The notes beneath the pieces are model-generated. The model was not told the DNA's origin and searched no databases. It saw only the letters and a list, made by a program, of their open reading frames with translations. A program made the position numbers and the translations under genes. DNA of 26,538 nucleotides. Origin: an uncultured Clostridium sp. GTDB lineage: Bacteria > Cyanobacteriota > Vampirovibrionia > Gastranaerophilales > Gastranaerophilaceae. This document shows, piece after piece, positions 1 to 6,976 of this stretch (position 1 is the stretch's first letter; every line of letters begins with the position of its first letter). Where the stretch lies: NCBI GenBank assembly GCA_905212085.1, contig CAJMDF010000029.1, positions 1-26,538 of the forward strand, read 5' to 3'.

Positions 1-12
1 TATTAATATATA

Positions 13-246
13 TTAACTATATATGTTAAATTTTCTTTCATTAGAAACTTTGCTTTGAGGATTTACTAAATCTTTTAAGAATTTAGGAACTTTTCTAAAA
101 ACTTTTGCAGTTTTATGGTCATAGTAACTCCCTGTACTTAATCGTTCTTTAATAAATCTGCTAGCATTATCATTTGTAGGGTTTTCTACAATTGTAGAAG
201 CCCACCCTTTTGAAAGCGGGGTAATTGTTAATTTTTTTATTTGCAT
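13..246 (-). CDS. Small unknown protein with lineage-type N-terminus
   Basis: A 77-residue reading frame begins at ATG 246, only 5 nt after the asd stop codon, so it is probably the distal gene of an asd transcript. A GGAG lies about 14 nt upstream inside the end of asd. A longer start at 285 would overlap asd by 34 nt and lacks a better ribosome site. I do not recognise the family. The protein is basic and soluble, with no membrane segment or signal peptide. It opens MQIKKLTITPLSKGW, resembling the starts of three other unknown proteins here (at 21792, 21882 and 26220). The body has many Lys/Arg plus RLSTGSYYDHKTAK and VFRKVPKFLKDLV. It may be a real lineage-specific gene; the evidence is spacing, length and the N-terminal resemblance only. 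Confidence 0.5.
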   Translation of the reverse strand: MQIKKLTITPLSKGWASTIVENPTNDNASRFIKERLSTGSYYDHKTAKVFRKVPKFLKDLVNPQSKVSNERKFNIYS

Positions 247-251
247 TGTCT

Positions 252-1268
252 TTAATATAACTCCATTTCTATGACTTTTTGACAAATTCTGACAGTATTT
301 AGAGCAGCACCGATTCTTAAGTTGTCAGCTACACACCATAGTGAAATTCCATTATCAAAAGCAAGATTTTTTCTTATTCTTCCTACAAATACAGGGTCAA
401 CTCCTGATGCATCTCTGGTTGTCGGATATTCAAAATTGTCAGGATTATCTATTACTTTTATTCCGAAAGAATTTTTTAAAATTTCTCTTACTTCATCAGG
501 AGAAATTTTATTTTCAAATTCGATATCAACAGCTTCTGAATGTCCGTTATATACAGGAACTCGAGCTGCTGTACAAGAAATTGGTAAATCTTGAGGTAAG
601 TGAAGAATTTTTTTAGTTTCATTTACGACTTTCATTTCCTCTTTTGTGTAACCGTTGTCACAGAATACATCAATTTGCGGAATTACGTTAAAAGAAATTG
701 GTTTTTTGAAACATTTATTTTCAAATTCTTTTCCTTCTAAAGTTGCTTTAGTATTTTCTGTAAGTTCATTAATTGCAGCTAGTCCTGCACCTGATACAGC
801 TTGATAAGTTGAAACGATTAATCTTTTCATCGGATTTTTATCAATTAACGGTTTTAGTACAAGCATTAATTGAGATGTTGAGCAATTTGGATTTGCAATA
901 ATTCCTTTATGTTTTTTCAGATCTTCATCATTAACATAAGCAATTACAAGCGGAACATCTTTTTCCATTCTAAAAGCACTTGAATTATCAATTAGCACTC
1001 CGCCTCGTTTAACGATTTCAGGGGCAAATTTTTGAGATGTAGAACCGCCGGCTGAAGCTAGTACAATATTTATCCCATCGAAACTTTCAGGTTTAGCTTC
1101 TTCAACGGTGTAGGTTTTGCCTTGGAATTCTAATTTTGTACCTGCAGATTTTGCACTGGATAAAAATTTAATTTCGTTGAATTGAATTTTCAATTCATCA
1201 ACGATTTTTGTAATTTCTCTGCCTACAACGCCTGTTGCGCCTAAAATTGCGATATTTGGTTTTCTCAT
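252..1268 (-). CDS. asd: Aspartate-semialdehyde dehydrogenase
   Basis: Converts L-aspartyl-4-phosphate to L-aspartate-4-semialdehyde with NADPH, the branch-point step toward lysine/diaminopimelate, threonine and methionine; cytosolic. The 338-residue protein has the usual family length. The Rossmann motif GATGVVG sits at residues 10-16, the catalytic Cys129 in NPNCSTSQ, and the substrate/catalytic segment RVPVYNGHSEAV at about 236-247 with His243. ATG 1268 is preceded by GGGAG about 8 nt upstream. dapB lies upstream on the same strand but a hairpin terminator separates the two, so asd needs its own promoter in the roughly 75-nt gap; no convincing -35/-10 pair stands out there. A small unknown gene follows 5 nt downstream. 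Identification is firm. Confidence 0.97.
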   Translation of the reverse strand: MRKPNIAILGATGVVGREITKIVDELKIQFNEIKFLSSAKSAGTKLEFQGKTYTVEEAKPESFDGINIVLASAGGSTSQKFAPEIVKRGGVLIDNSSAFRMEKDVPLVIAYVNDEDLKKHKGIIANPNCSTSQLMLVLKPLIDKNPMKRLIVSTYQAVSGAGLAAINELTENTKATLEGKEFENKCFKKPISFNVIPQIDVFCDNGYTKEEMKVVNETKKILHLPQDLPISCTAARVPVYNGHSEAVDIEFENKISPDEVREILKNSFGIKVIDNPDNFEYPTTRDASGVDPVFVGRIRKNLAFDNGISLWCVADNLRIGAALNTVRICQKVIEMELY

Positions 1269-1342
1269 ATCTATGCTCCCTTTTTAGTGTGTAATATTTA
1301 GTTTATCAAAAAAATAGATATATTGTATAAGTATTACAAAAC

Positions 1343-1374
1343 GTAAAAAAGCGGTTTATTAAAAGAAACCGCTT
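1343..1374 (-). terminator. Rho-independent terminator after dapB
   Basis: A 9-bp perfect stem (AAGCGGTTT with AAACCGCTT, 1349-1357 and 1366-1374) closes an 8-nt loop. Read on the minus strand it is followed by a run of T from the A-tract at 1345-1350. It lies 20 nt past the dapB stop and separates dapB from asd. Confidence 0.85.
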
Positions 1375-1393
1375 AAAGTTTTATAAAATAAAA

Positions 1394-2143
1394 TTACATA
1401 ATATTATCAAGACCGTAGACAAAGTCGTTTTTCTCAGCGACATGTTTTACGGCGAGTAATACTCCTTGCATATAACATTTTCTATCCATTGAATCATGAC
1501 GTATTGTCATAATTTGGCCTGATGAGCCAAAAATTACTTCTTGTGATGCGATATAACCTGGCATTCTTACAGAATGTATATGAATATTGGAATAAGAATT
1601 TCCGCCTCTTGCACCTTCTATCGTTTCTGTTTCAGGGCAATTATTTTTTGTGAAATCATTTTTAACTTCTGCCATCATTGCAGCAGTTTTAATTGCGGTA
1701 CCTGATGGTGCATCTTTCTTTTGGTTATGGTGAAGTTCTATGATTTCCGCGTTATCAAAATATTTTGCAGCCTGACGTGCAAACATCATCATCAAAACAG
1801 CTCCTGTTGAAAAATTCGGAGCAATTAGGCAGCCTGTATTTTTTTCTTGTGAAAGTTTTTTCAAAAATTCGATTTCTTCATCTTTTAGACCTGTTGTGCC
1901 TATTACAATTTTTATTCCGTTATTCAGGCAGTATTTTGCATTTTCAAAAATTGATTTAGGTTGGGTAAAATCAACTAATACATCTATATCTTCAACTCTG
2001 TGTGCATCTGCGATGTGGTGATACATTTCATCACTTGCAATATCAATTTTTGCGACCAATTCGGTGTCAGGGCAGTCAAGTACTGCTTGGCAGACTTCTT
2101 TTCCCATTTTTCCCATTGCTCCGCATACAGCTACTTTTATCAT
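1394..2143 (-). CDS. dapB: 4-hydroxy-tetrahydrodipicolinate reductase
   Basis: Reduces 4-hydroxy-tetrahydrodipicolinate to tetrahydrodipicolinate with NAD(P)H in the DAP/lysine pathway, supplying diaminopimelate for peptidoglycan. The 249-residue length is typical. The N-terminal nucleotide-binding motif GAMGKMG is at residues 8-14 and GTTG at 82-85. The signature ELHHNQKKDAPSGTA (136-150) carries the catalytic His pair 138/139 and the Lys that precedes DAPSGT. ATG 2143 has a strong AAGGAG about 9 nt upstream. It is transcribed away from the PC4-like gene at 2239, so the 95-bp gap must hold two divergent promoters. It ends in a clear hairpin terminator. Its product feeds the same pathway as asd, the next gene on this strand. 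Confidence 0.97.
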   Translation of the reverse strand: MIKVAVCGAMGKMGKEVCQAVLDCPDTELVAKIDIASDEMYHHIADAHRVEDIDVLVDFTQPKSIFENAKYCLNNGIKIVIGTTGLKDEEIEFLKKLSQEKNTGCLIAPNFSTGAVLMMMFARQAAKYFDNAEIIELHHNQKKDAPSGTAIKTAAMMAEVKNDFTKNNCPETETIEGARGGNSYSNIHIHSVRMPGYIASQEVIFGSSGQIMTIRHDSMDRKCYMQGVLLAVKHVAEKNDFVYGLDNIM

Positions 2144-2196
2144 AAAATTTTCTCCTTATTTTTTATTTAAACTTTAACATAAAAATGAGTTTTCTG

Positions 2197-2205
2197 TGCT
2201 AAGAT
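2197..2205 (+). promoter_or_regulatory. Extended -10 promoter for the PC4-like gene
   Basis: TGCTAAGAT is an extended -10 element (TGn plus TAAGAT) 33 nt before ATG 2239. No good -35 is seen at 16-18 bp, which extended -10 promoters can tolerate. AAGGAG at 2225-2230 is the ribosome site. Confidence 0.35.
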
Positions 2206-2238
2206 TAAAATGTAACATTTAAGTAAGGAGAGATTATA

Positions 2239-2475
2239 ATGGCAGACGCTAAAATTTTGGCTACTATTGAAAGAAGTGATACAGAACAATTACAAATTTC
2301 TGTTAGTGAATACAAAGGAAGAAGCTATTTGAATATGAGAATATTCTACACAACTGATGATGGTGCAACTTGGCTTCCTACTAAAAAAGGTGTAACTTTT
2401 TCTCCTGATCAGCTTGATTTGTTGGAAGAAGCTATTCAAGAAGCTCGTAAAGAATTTATGTCAGAAGCTGAGTAG
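2239..2475 (+). CDS. PC4/YdbC-like ssDNA-binding coactivator-family protein
   Basis: A 78-residue protein that I match to the bacterial transcriptional coactivator p15 (PC4) C-terminal domain family. The diagnostic run is the beta-strand stretch SVSEYKGRSYLNMRIFY (21-37), then DDGATWLPTKKGVTFSP (40-56) and a C-terminal amphipathic helix of DQLDLLEEAIQEARKEF type. Family members bind single-stranded nucleic acid as dimers of a beta-sheet plus helix fold; the bacterial role is poorly defined. It starts at ATG 2239 with AAGGAG 8 nt upstream, ends in a hairpin, and lies 56 nt before priA on the same strand. Placing an ssDNA binder next to the replication-restart helicase is suggestive but unproven. 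Confidence 0.85.
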   Translation: MADAKILATIERSDTEQLQISVSEYKGRSYLNMRIFYTTDDGATWLPTKKGVTFSPDQLDLLEEAIQEARKEFMSEAE

Positions 2476-2506
2476 GTATTTTACCTACTCCTTCTGTTTT
2501 TTTAAT
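2470..2506 (+). terminator. Hairpin terminator overlapping the stop of the PC4-like gene
   Basis: GAGTAGGTA (2470-2478) pairs with TACCTACTC (2482-2490) around a 3-nt loop. The TAG stop (2473-2475) lies inside the stem. A T-rich run starts about 6 nt later, so termination may be partial with readthrough into priA. Confidence 0.65.
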
Positions 2507-2531
2507 TATTTTTTATTTTTAAGGAGATAAT

Positions 2532-4979
2532 TTGAGCAAATACGCATCAGCACTAGTGAATATAAAAGGTTTGGGAGTTAAGACTTTTAGTTATTTAATT
2601 CCTGATGAAATGCAAGATAAAATTAAAATCGGGCAGGCAATACTTGTGCCTTTTGGAAGACAAGGGCTGATTAATGCTTTTTGTGTCGGGTTTTCTGATT
2701 ATTTACCAGGGGATTTTAAGGTAAAAAAGATTAATAAAATTCTTGATGAGACTCCGCTTTTTTCTATTGAATATTTAAAACTTTTAGAGTGGGTTGCAAA
2801 TTATTATTGTTGTGATTTGGTAACTGTTTTGAATGCTGCAATTCCTATGAAGTTAATTGAAAAAGCTTCAAAAACAGAACAATTAATTGAATTTGTGAAA
2901 TATGACGGTGCTACAAAAAGACAAATTCAAGTTTTGGAATTACTTGAAAAATCAGGTAAAATGCCTCTTATTTTGTTTGAAAAATATGCAAAAACAACAA
3001 GAGCTACAATAAAAAAACTTGAACAACTCGGTTGTGTAAAACTTATACAAGAAGAGTTATACAGAAACCCTCTAGATATTTTAAGGATTACTGAAAGAGA
3101 ACCGTTGTTTGAACTTTCAGGGGATCAAAAGAAAGTTTATGAAGGAATTAAAAGGCTTATAGAGGGCAAGATGACAGGAAGGCAAGAAGGCAGGCCTGTT
3201 TCAGATGAAGAAGAACAGAGGGCAAGAAGGCAAGAAGACAAGCTTGTTTCAGATGAAGAAGAACAGAGGGCAAGAGGACAAGAAGACAAGCTTGTTTCAG
3301 ATAAAGAAGAACAGAGAATAATAGAGCAAGATGATGAGAAAGTTATTGAAAATAAATTTGTGCAAAGCACCGAAAATAGCTTGACCTCCTGTCATCCATC
3401 CCTCTGTTCTTCTTCACCTGAAATCCTTCTTCATGGGGTCACTGCATCAGGTAAGACCGAAGTTTATTTCAAACTTATAGATGATACGATTAAAGCAGGA
3501 AAAAATGTTTTATTTCTTGCTCCTGAAATTGCTCTTGCATCTCAGTTGACAAAACGTCTTGCAAAAAAATTTGGGACTGAAGATGTAGCGATATGGCACA
3601 GCAGTATATCTGACGGTGAAAGATATGATGTTTGGCAAAAACTTTATAAAGATGAAATTAAAATTTTAGCAGGAGCGAGATCTGCAGTTTTTGCTCCATT
3701 GAAAAATATCGGTTTGATAATTATTGATGAAGAACATGAAAGTGCTTATAAGCAAACTACCCCTGCACCTAGGTATGATGCGAGAGTTGTAGCTAAAAAG
3801 TTATCGGAATTTCATAACTGCCCGCTGCTTTTAGGCTCTGCAACTCCTGATATTTCAACTTATTATAGAGCTGTTAATTCAGGAAATCTTTTTGAATTGA
3901 AAAAAAGATTTAATGATGCAAAAGTTCCTCCTGTAACTGTTATAAATATGCAGGATCATGGTAGAGCCGCTTATAAAAATGTAATTTCTATTCCTTTGCA
4001 AACAGAAATTAGAGAAACTCTTGAAAAAGGTCAGCAAGTAATTCTTTTGATAAACAGACGCGGTTTTTCGACTTTCACACAATGTCAGGCATGCGGTCAT
4101 GTAATTGAATGTCCGAATTGTGCAATTCCTATGATTTGGCATTCAAAAGATCAAATGCTTAAATGCCATTACTGTAATCATGCGGAATATTTCCCTGATG
4201 TATGTCCTGAATGTGGTTCTGATGCTTTTAAAAATAGCGGTACCGGTACTCAAAAAATTGAACAATACATAAAAGATATTTTCCCTGAAAATAATGTCGA
4301 ACGTATTGATAGTGATATTCTTGTACGTAAAGGTGAGCATATTCGACTTTTGGAAAAATTCCAAAGAGGAGATATTGATATTTTAGTTGGAACGCAAATG
4401 ATTGCAAAAGGGTTGGATAATCCAAATGTAACACTTGTAGGTGTAATCTCTGCGGATGCAAGTTTTAATTTGCCTGATTTTAGAGCATCAGAAAGAGGTT
4501 TCCAACTGCTTACACAGGTTGCAGGACGAGCAGGTCGTGGAGAATTCGCAGGAAAAGTTCTATTCCAAACTTACAATCCTGATTTCTATGCTTTGGAAAG
4601 TGCTAAATCTCAAAATTACGGAGAATTTTATGCAACTGAAATTGTTGCTAGAGAAGAATTTGATTATCCGCCTTTCAGTCAAATAGTCAGACTTATTTTG
4701 AGTTCGCAAAATAATTTTAGAGCTGAAAAGTCAGCCCAAGAAATTACATTACGCTTATGTACTTTGGTCGAGAAATTCGGAATCTCAGAAAGGATTGAAG
4801 TATTAGGCCCAAGTCCATGTGTAATTGAAAGACTAAATGGTCAATATCGTTTTCAAATATTGATAAAAAATAAAATGAGCACTAAAGGACATAAATTTAT
4901 ATCAAGTTTCTTGAATAAAATAATTATGCCAAAAGATATTAAACTTGCAATTGATGTTGATCCTTTAGATATTTTATAA
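2532..4979 (+). CDS. priA: Primosomal protein N' (replication restart helicase PriA)
   Basis: 3'-to-5' DNA helicase that reloads the replisome at stalled forks. The start is TTG 2532, fixed by AAGGAG at 2521-2526. The N-terminal DNA-binding part spans about residues 1-195. The Walker A motif GVTASGKTEVY is at 302-312, DEEH at 399-402 and GSATPD at 435-440. A zinc module uses Cys 518, 521, 527, 530, 545, 548, 558 and 561, followed by the helicase C-terminal lobe with QVAGRAGRG. At 815 residues it is longer than usual because residues about 212-297 are an insert. This insert contains three 16-residue repeats (core KLVSDEEEQRAR) and a segment encoded by an inverted copy of the same DNA, and sits in the linker before Walker A, so function may be kept. 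The stop lies 1 nt from the convergent prepilin gene. Confidence 0.97.
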   Translation: MSKYASALVNIKGLGVKTFSYLIPDEMQDKIKIGQAILVPFGRQGLINAFCVGFSDYLPGDFKVKKINKILDETPLFSIEYLKLLEWVANYYCCDLVTVLNAAIPMKLIEKASKTEQLIEFVKYDGATKRQIQVLELLEKSGKMPLILFEKYAKTTRATIKKLEQLGCVKLIQEELYRNPLDILRITEREPLFELSGDQKKVYEGIKRLIEGKMTGRQEGRPVSDEEEQRARRQEDKLVSDEEEQRARGQEDKLVSDKEEQRIIEQDDEKVIENKFVQSTENSLTSCHPSLCSSSPEILLHGVTASGKTEVYFKLIDDTIKAGKNVLFLAPEIALASQLTKRLAKKFGTEDVAIWHSSISDGERYDVWQKLYKDEIKILAGARSAVFAPLKNIGLIIIDEEHESAYKQTTPAPRYDARVVAKKLSEFHNCPLLLGSATPDISTYYRAVNSGNLFELKKRFNDAKVPPVTVINMQDHGRAAYKNVISIPLQTEIRETLEKGQQVILLINRRGFSTFTQCQACGHVIECPNCAIPMIWHSKDQMLKCHYCNHAEYFPDVCPECGSDAFKNSGTGTQKIEQYIKDIFPENNVERIDSDILVRKGEHIRLLEKFQRGDIDILVGTQMIAKGLDNPNVTLVGVISADASFNLPDFRASERGFQLLTQVAGRAGRGEFAGKVLFQTYNPDFYALESAKSQNYGEFYATEIVAREEFDYPPFSQIVRLILSSQNNFRAEKSAQEITLRLCTLVEKFGISERIEVLGPSPCVIERLNGQYRFQILIKNKMSTKGHKFISSFLNKIIMPKDIKLAIDVDPLDIL
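3173..3316 (+). repeat. Three 48-bp tandem repeats inside priA
   Basis: Units at 3173-3220, 3221-3268 and 3269-3316 each end in a near-identical GTTTCAGATGAAGAAGAAC segment. The unit length is a multiple of three, so the array stays in frame and encodes 16-residue repeats. Units 2 and 3 differ at a few positions; unit 1 is more diverged at its left end. Confidence 0.9.
3387..3423 (-). repeat. Inverted copy of the priA repeat unit
   Basis: The reverse complement of 3400-3423 matches the repeat core (TTTCAGATGAAGAAG... through AACAGAGGG) with one mismatch in 24. TCCTGTCATC at 3387-3396 is the exact inverse of GATGACAGGA at 3171-3180. The whole insert is therefore bounded by inverted repeats. 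Confidence 0.8.
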
Positions 4980-4980
4980 A

Positions 4981-5712
4981 TTATTTACAGGAATTAGTGC
5001 CGTTGTCTTTCATTTTTTGTGCACAGTGTAAATAATCCATGTTTCCATTTTTCATTATCCAATCGACTGCAGATGCAGGACAACCGTTGCCTGGACCACC
5101 ATTGTATAAATTTACCGGATCCCAACTGTCACCACATGCCATAGTTCCTGCTTTGGGTCGATCTGAATATAAACTTAAATGAAAAGAGTTTTTATTTGCT
5201 ATTAATTTTATAGGAGTTGTACTATTAGTTTCTGTTGCTTTAAAACCACTAGTTATTATGTAGATATTTTCATAACTATCATACCAAAATATTGTTATAC
5301 CATCTGCAAGTGCTGTATAAAATGCAGGACCAGAGTTTGCGATATTTTGTCCTGTAGAACCTACAATTTGAAATCTTATTTTGCAAGGCCTTTCTCCGCA
5401 GGTTTTTATATTATTAAAATATTTTGTAAAAAATTGATAGAGGCCCCCTGTATTTTCTGAACTAATTTTTTTATCACAATCCCAAGAATCCAACATTCCG
5501 CCATTATCAAATGATGCTTTCTGATATGCTTGGTTAATTATGCTGTATGCTTTTTTTACTTTAGTCATAGTTGCTTTTTCTTGGTAATTTAAAATGACAG
5601 AAGGTAGTGTCATTGCAGCAACTACTCCAATAATCCCAATAGTTATAAGAACCTCTGCTAGGGTAAATCCCTCTAACCCCTTACAATAAGCGACCTTCGC
5701 GGGGGGGGGCAA
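4981..5712 (-). CDS. Type IV prepilin-like protein, frame interrupted by a C9 tract
   Basis: The open frame encodes a pilin-like surface or pseudopilus subunit. A short leader ends in Gly, then FTLAEVLITIGIIGVVAAM, the prepilin peptidase cleavage and N-methylation motif plus the hydrophobic helix. A roughly 200-residue globular domain with several Cys follows (DCDKK, TCGERPC, MACGD, HCAQK). The only in-frame start is TTG 5712, which has AAGGG directly abutting it and no usable spacing. A well-placed ATG at 5737 with AAAGGAGG 5 nt upstream is one frame off: through the C9 tract (5701-5709) it reads MINFKALRVAPP and stops after 18 codons. Losing one C would join it to the prepilin frame with a 23-residue leader. 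It is therefore a phase-variable gene in an off state, a frameshifted copy, or a homopolymer sequencing error. It lies 28 nt after dxr. Confidence 0.8.
   Translation of the reverse strand: MPPPAKVAYCKGLEGFTLAEVLITIGIIGVVAAMTLPSVILNYQEKATMTKVKKAYSIINQAYQKASFDNGGMLDSWDCDKKISSENTGGLYQFFTKYFNNIKTCGERPCKIRFQIVGSTGQNIANSGPAFYTALADGITIFWYDSYENIYIITSGFKATETNSTTPIKLIANKNSFHLSLYSDRPKAGTMACGDSWDPVNLYNGGPGNGCPASAVDWIMKNGNMDYLHCAQKMKDNGTNSCK
5701..5709 (-). repeat. C9 homopolymer tract at the prepilin 5' end
   Basis: Nine consecutive C on the coding strand, in otherwise AT-rich DNA. It lies between the well-placed ATG at 5737 and the prepilin frame. C8 or C11 would join the two frames; C9 does not. Confidence 0.9.
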
Positions 5713-5734
5713 CCCTTAACGCTTTAAAATTAAT

Positions 5735-5750
5735 CATTTTAGCCTCCTTT
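5735..5750 (-). promoter_or_regulatory. Strong ribosome binding site and ATG for the prepilin leader
   Basis: AAAGGAGG, then CTAAA, then ATG (5737-5735). This is the best translation start signal before the prepilin gene, yet it is out of frame with the long reading frame at the present tract length. Confidence 0.75.
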
Positions 5751-5765
5751 AATTATTATTATAAC

Positions 5766-6926
5766 CTATGTGAGTGCATATTGCAAGGTAATTAATTCTT
5801 TTGTTTTTTCTCGGATTTCTTTGTCTACTGCAAAGATTTCATCAATTGTAGGATTTTTTATAACAATATGTTCATCGCACATTTTCTTTGTTATTTCATA
5901 TATATTATAAAGTTTTATTTTCCCATCAAGAAATGCAAATACAGCTTCTTCGTTCGCTGCATTCATACATACAGTTGCAGTACCGCCTAATTTACCCATT
6001 TCATAAGCAAGTTTTACTGTTGGGAATTTTTCATAATCAGGTTTTTCAAAATCTAATCTAGCAATATCCGCAAAGCTGAAACTTTTTGATTTAATGCCTT
6101 CAAAGCGTTCAGGATAAGTGATTGCATATTGGATTGGAATATGCATACTTGGTAGTCCAAGCTGTGCAATAACACTTCCGTCAACGTATTCAATTGCTGA
6201 ATGTACAATACTCTGTGGGTGTACAACCACATCAATTTTGTCATAATCAAAACCGAATAAATGGTGAGCTTCAATTATTTCCAATCCCTTATTCATCAAA
6301 GTTGCACTGTCTACTGTAATTTTTTTACCCATATTCCAACGCGGATGCGCAAGAGCTTGTTCAACTGTTGCATTTTTCATATCATCTGTTGATTTGTGTA
6401 AAAATGGACCGCCTGAAGCTGTGATTATTAATTTATCAACTTGTTTAATATCTTTTATACATTGGTGAATTGCGCAATGTTCACTATCGACAGGGATAAT
6501 TTTTACACCATATTTTTTTGCTTCTGCCATAACGATATCACCTGCCATAACAAGCGTTTCTTTATTTGCAAGTGCAATATCAATACCGTTTTTAATAGCT
6601 GTTAATGTCGGGCGAAGTCCAATTTTCCCGGAGCAAGCAACCAAGATAATATCGTTTTCTTTATCAGAGCAAATTTTTTCAAGTCCTTCTTCTCCTTGAT
6701 AAACTTTCGCATTATGAGATCCTGAAACAAGTTCAGGATGACAAGAAATTGAAATATATTTTGGTTTAAATTTTTCAGCTTGTTGTTTTAATAATTCTGT
6801 ATTATGTCCGCCTGCAAGTGCTATAATTTCAAATTTATCTTGTAATTTTTCAATAACTTCCAGTGCTTGACGTCCGATTGAGCCTGTTGAGCCAATTATA
6901 CTGATTTTTCTCTTCTTATTTTCCAT
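5766..6926 (-). CDS. dxr: 1-deoxy-D-xylulose 5-phosphate reductoisomerase
   Basis: Second step of the MEP isoprenoid pathway: NADPH-dependent conversion of DXP to 2-C-methyl-D-erythritol 4-phosphate. Motifs: GSTGSIG (12-18) for NADPH, NKET (121-124), PVDSEH (145-150) with metal ligands Asp147 and Glu149, and KGLE with Glu216. Length 386 is close to normal but slightly long. The extra residues SCHPELVSGSH (61-71) are encoded by a palindromic repeat inserted in frame in a surface-exposed part of the NADPH domain. ATG 6926 has no Shine-Dalgarno; instead TATAAT lies 6 nt before it, suggesting a leaderless transcript. The hydA terminator sits directly upstream. The prepilin gene follows and may be co-transcribed. 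Confidence 0.97.
   Translation of the reverse strand: MENKKRKISIIGSTGSIGRQALEVIEKLQDKFEIIALAGGHNTELLKQQAEKFKPKYISISCHPELVSGSHNAKVYQGEEGLEKICSDKENDIILVACSGKIGLRPTLTAIKNGIDIALANKETLVMAGDIVMAEAKKYGVKIIPVDSEHCAIHQCIKDIKQVDKLIITASGGPFLHKSTDDMKNATVEQALAHPRWNMGKKITVDSATLMNKGLEIIEAHHLFGFDYDKIDVVVHPQSIVHSAIEYVDGSVIAQLGLPSMHIPIQYAITYPERFEGIKSKSFSFADIARLDFEKPDYEKFPTVKLAYEMGKLGGTATVCMNAANEEAVFAFLDGKIKLYNIYEITKKMCDEHIVIKNPTIDEIFAVDKEIREKTKELITLQYALT
6716..6742. repeat. Palindromic repeat element inside dxr
   Basis: Arms ATCCTGAA (6719-6726) and TTCAGGAT (6732-6739) form a perfect 8-bp stem around ACAAG. Flanks AG and GAC are shared with an intergenic copy at 13809-13834. Translated in frame within Dxr as part of CHPELVSGS. 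Confidence 0.85.
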
Positions 6927-6932
6927 AGTTTT

Positions 6933-6943
6933 ATTATATTATA
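6933..6943 (-). promoter_or_regulatory. Overlapping -10 boxes immediately upstream of dxr
   Basis: Two overlapping TATAAT hexamers (6943-6938 and 6938-6933). The nearer ends 6 nt (AAAACT) before the dxr ATG, the distance expected between a -10 box and a start site at the A of ATG. No Shine-Dalgarno is present. Confidence 0.5.
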
Positions 6944-6973
6944 AAAAAGCGGGATTTTTATTCCCGCTTTTTT
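6943..6973 (-). terminator. Rho-independent terminator after the group B-like hydrogenase
   Basis: A 12-bp perfect stem (AAAAAAGCGGGA with TCCCGCTTTTTT) and a 7-nt loop, followed on the minus strand by a T run. It starts 4 nt past the hydrogenase stop and its T run merges with the dxr -10 region. Confidence 0.92.
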
Positions 6974-6976
6974 TTA

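Noticed and set aside
3173..3316. CRISPR-like array (regularly repeated units)
   Set aside because: The 48-bp units are contiguous without spacers, in frame with PriA, and no cas genes are present.
3137..3370. Minus-strand Ser/Cys-rich repeat reading frame
   Set aside because: Antisense reading of the priA repeat array; open only because the 48-bp unit is a multiple of three.
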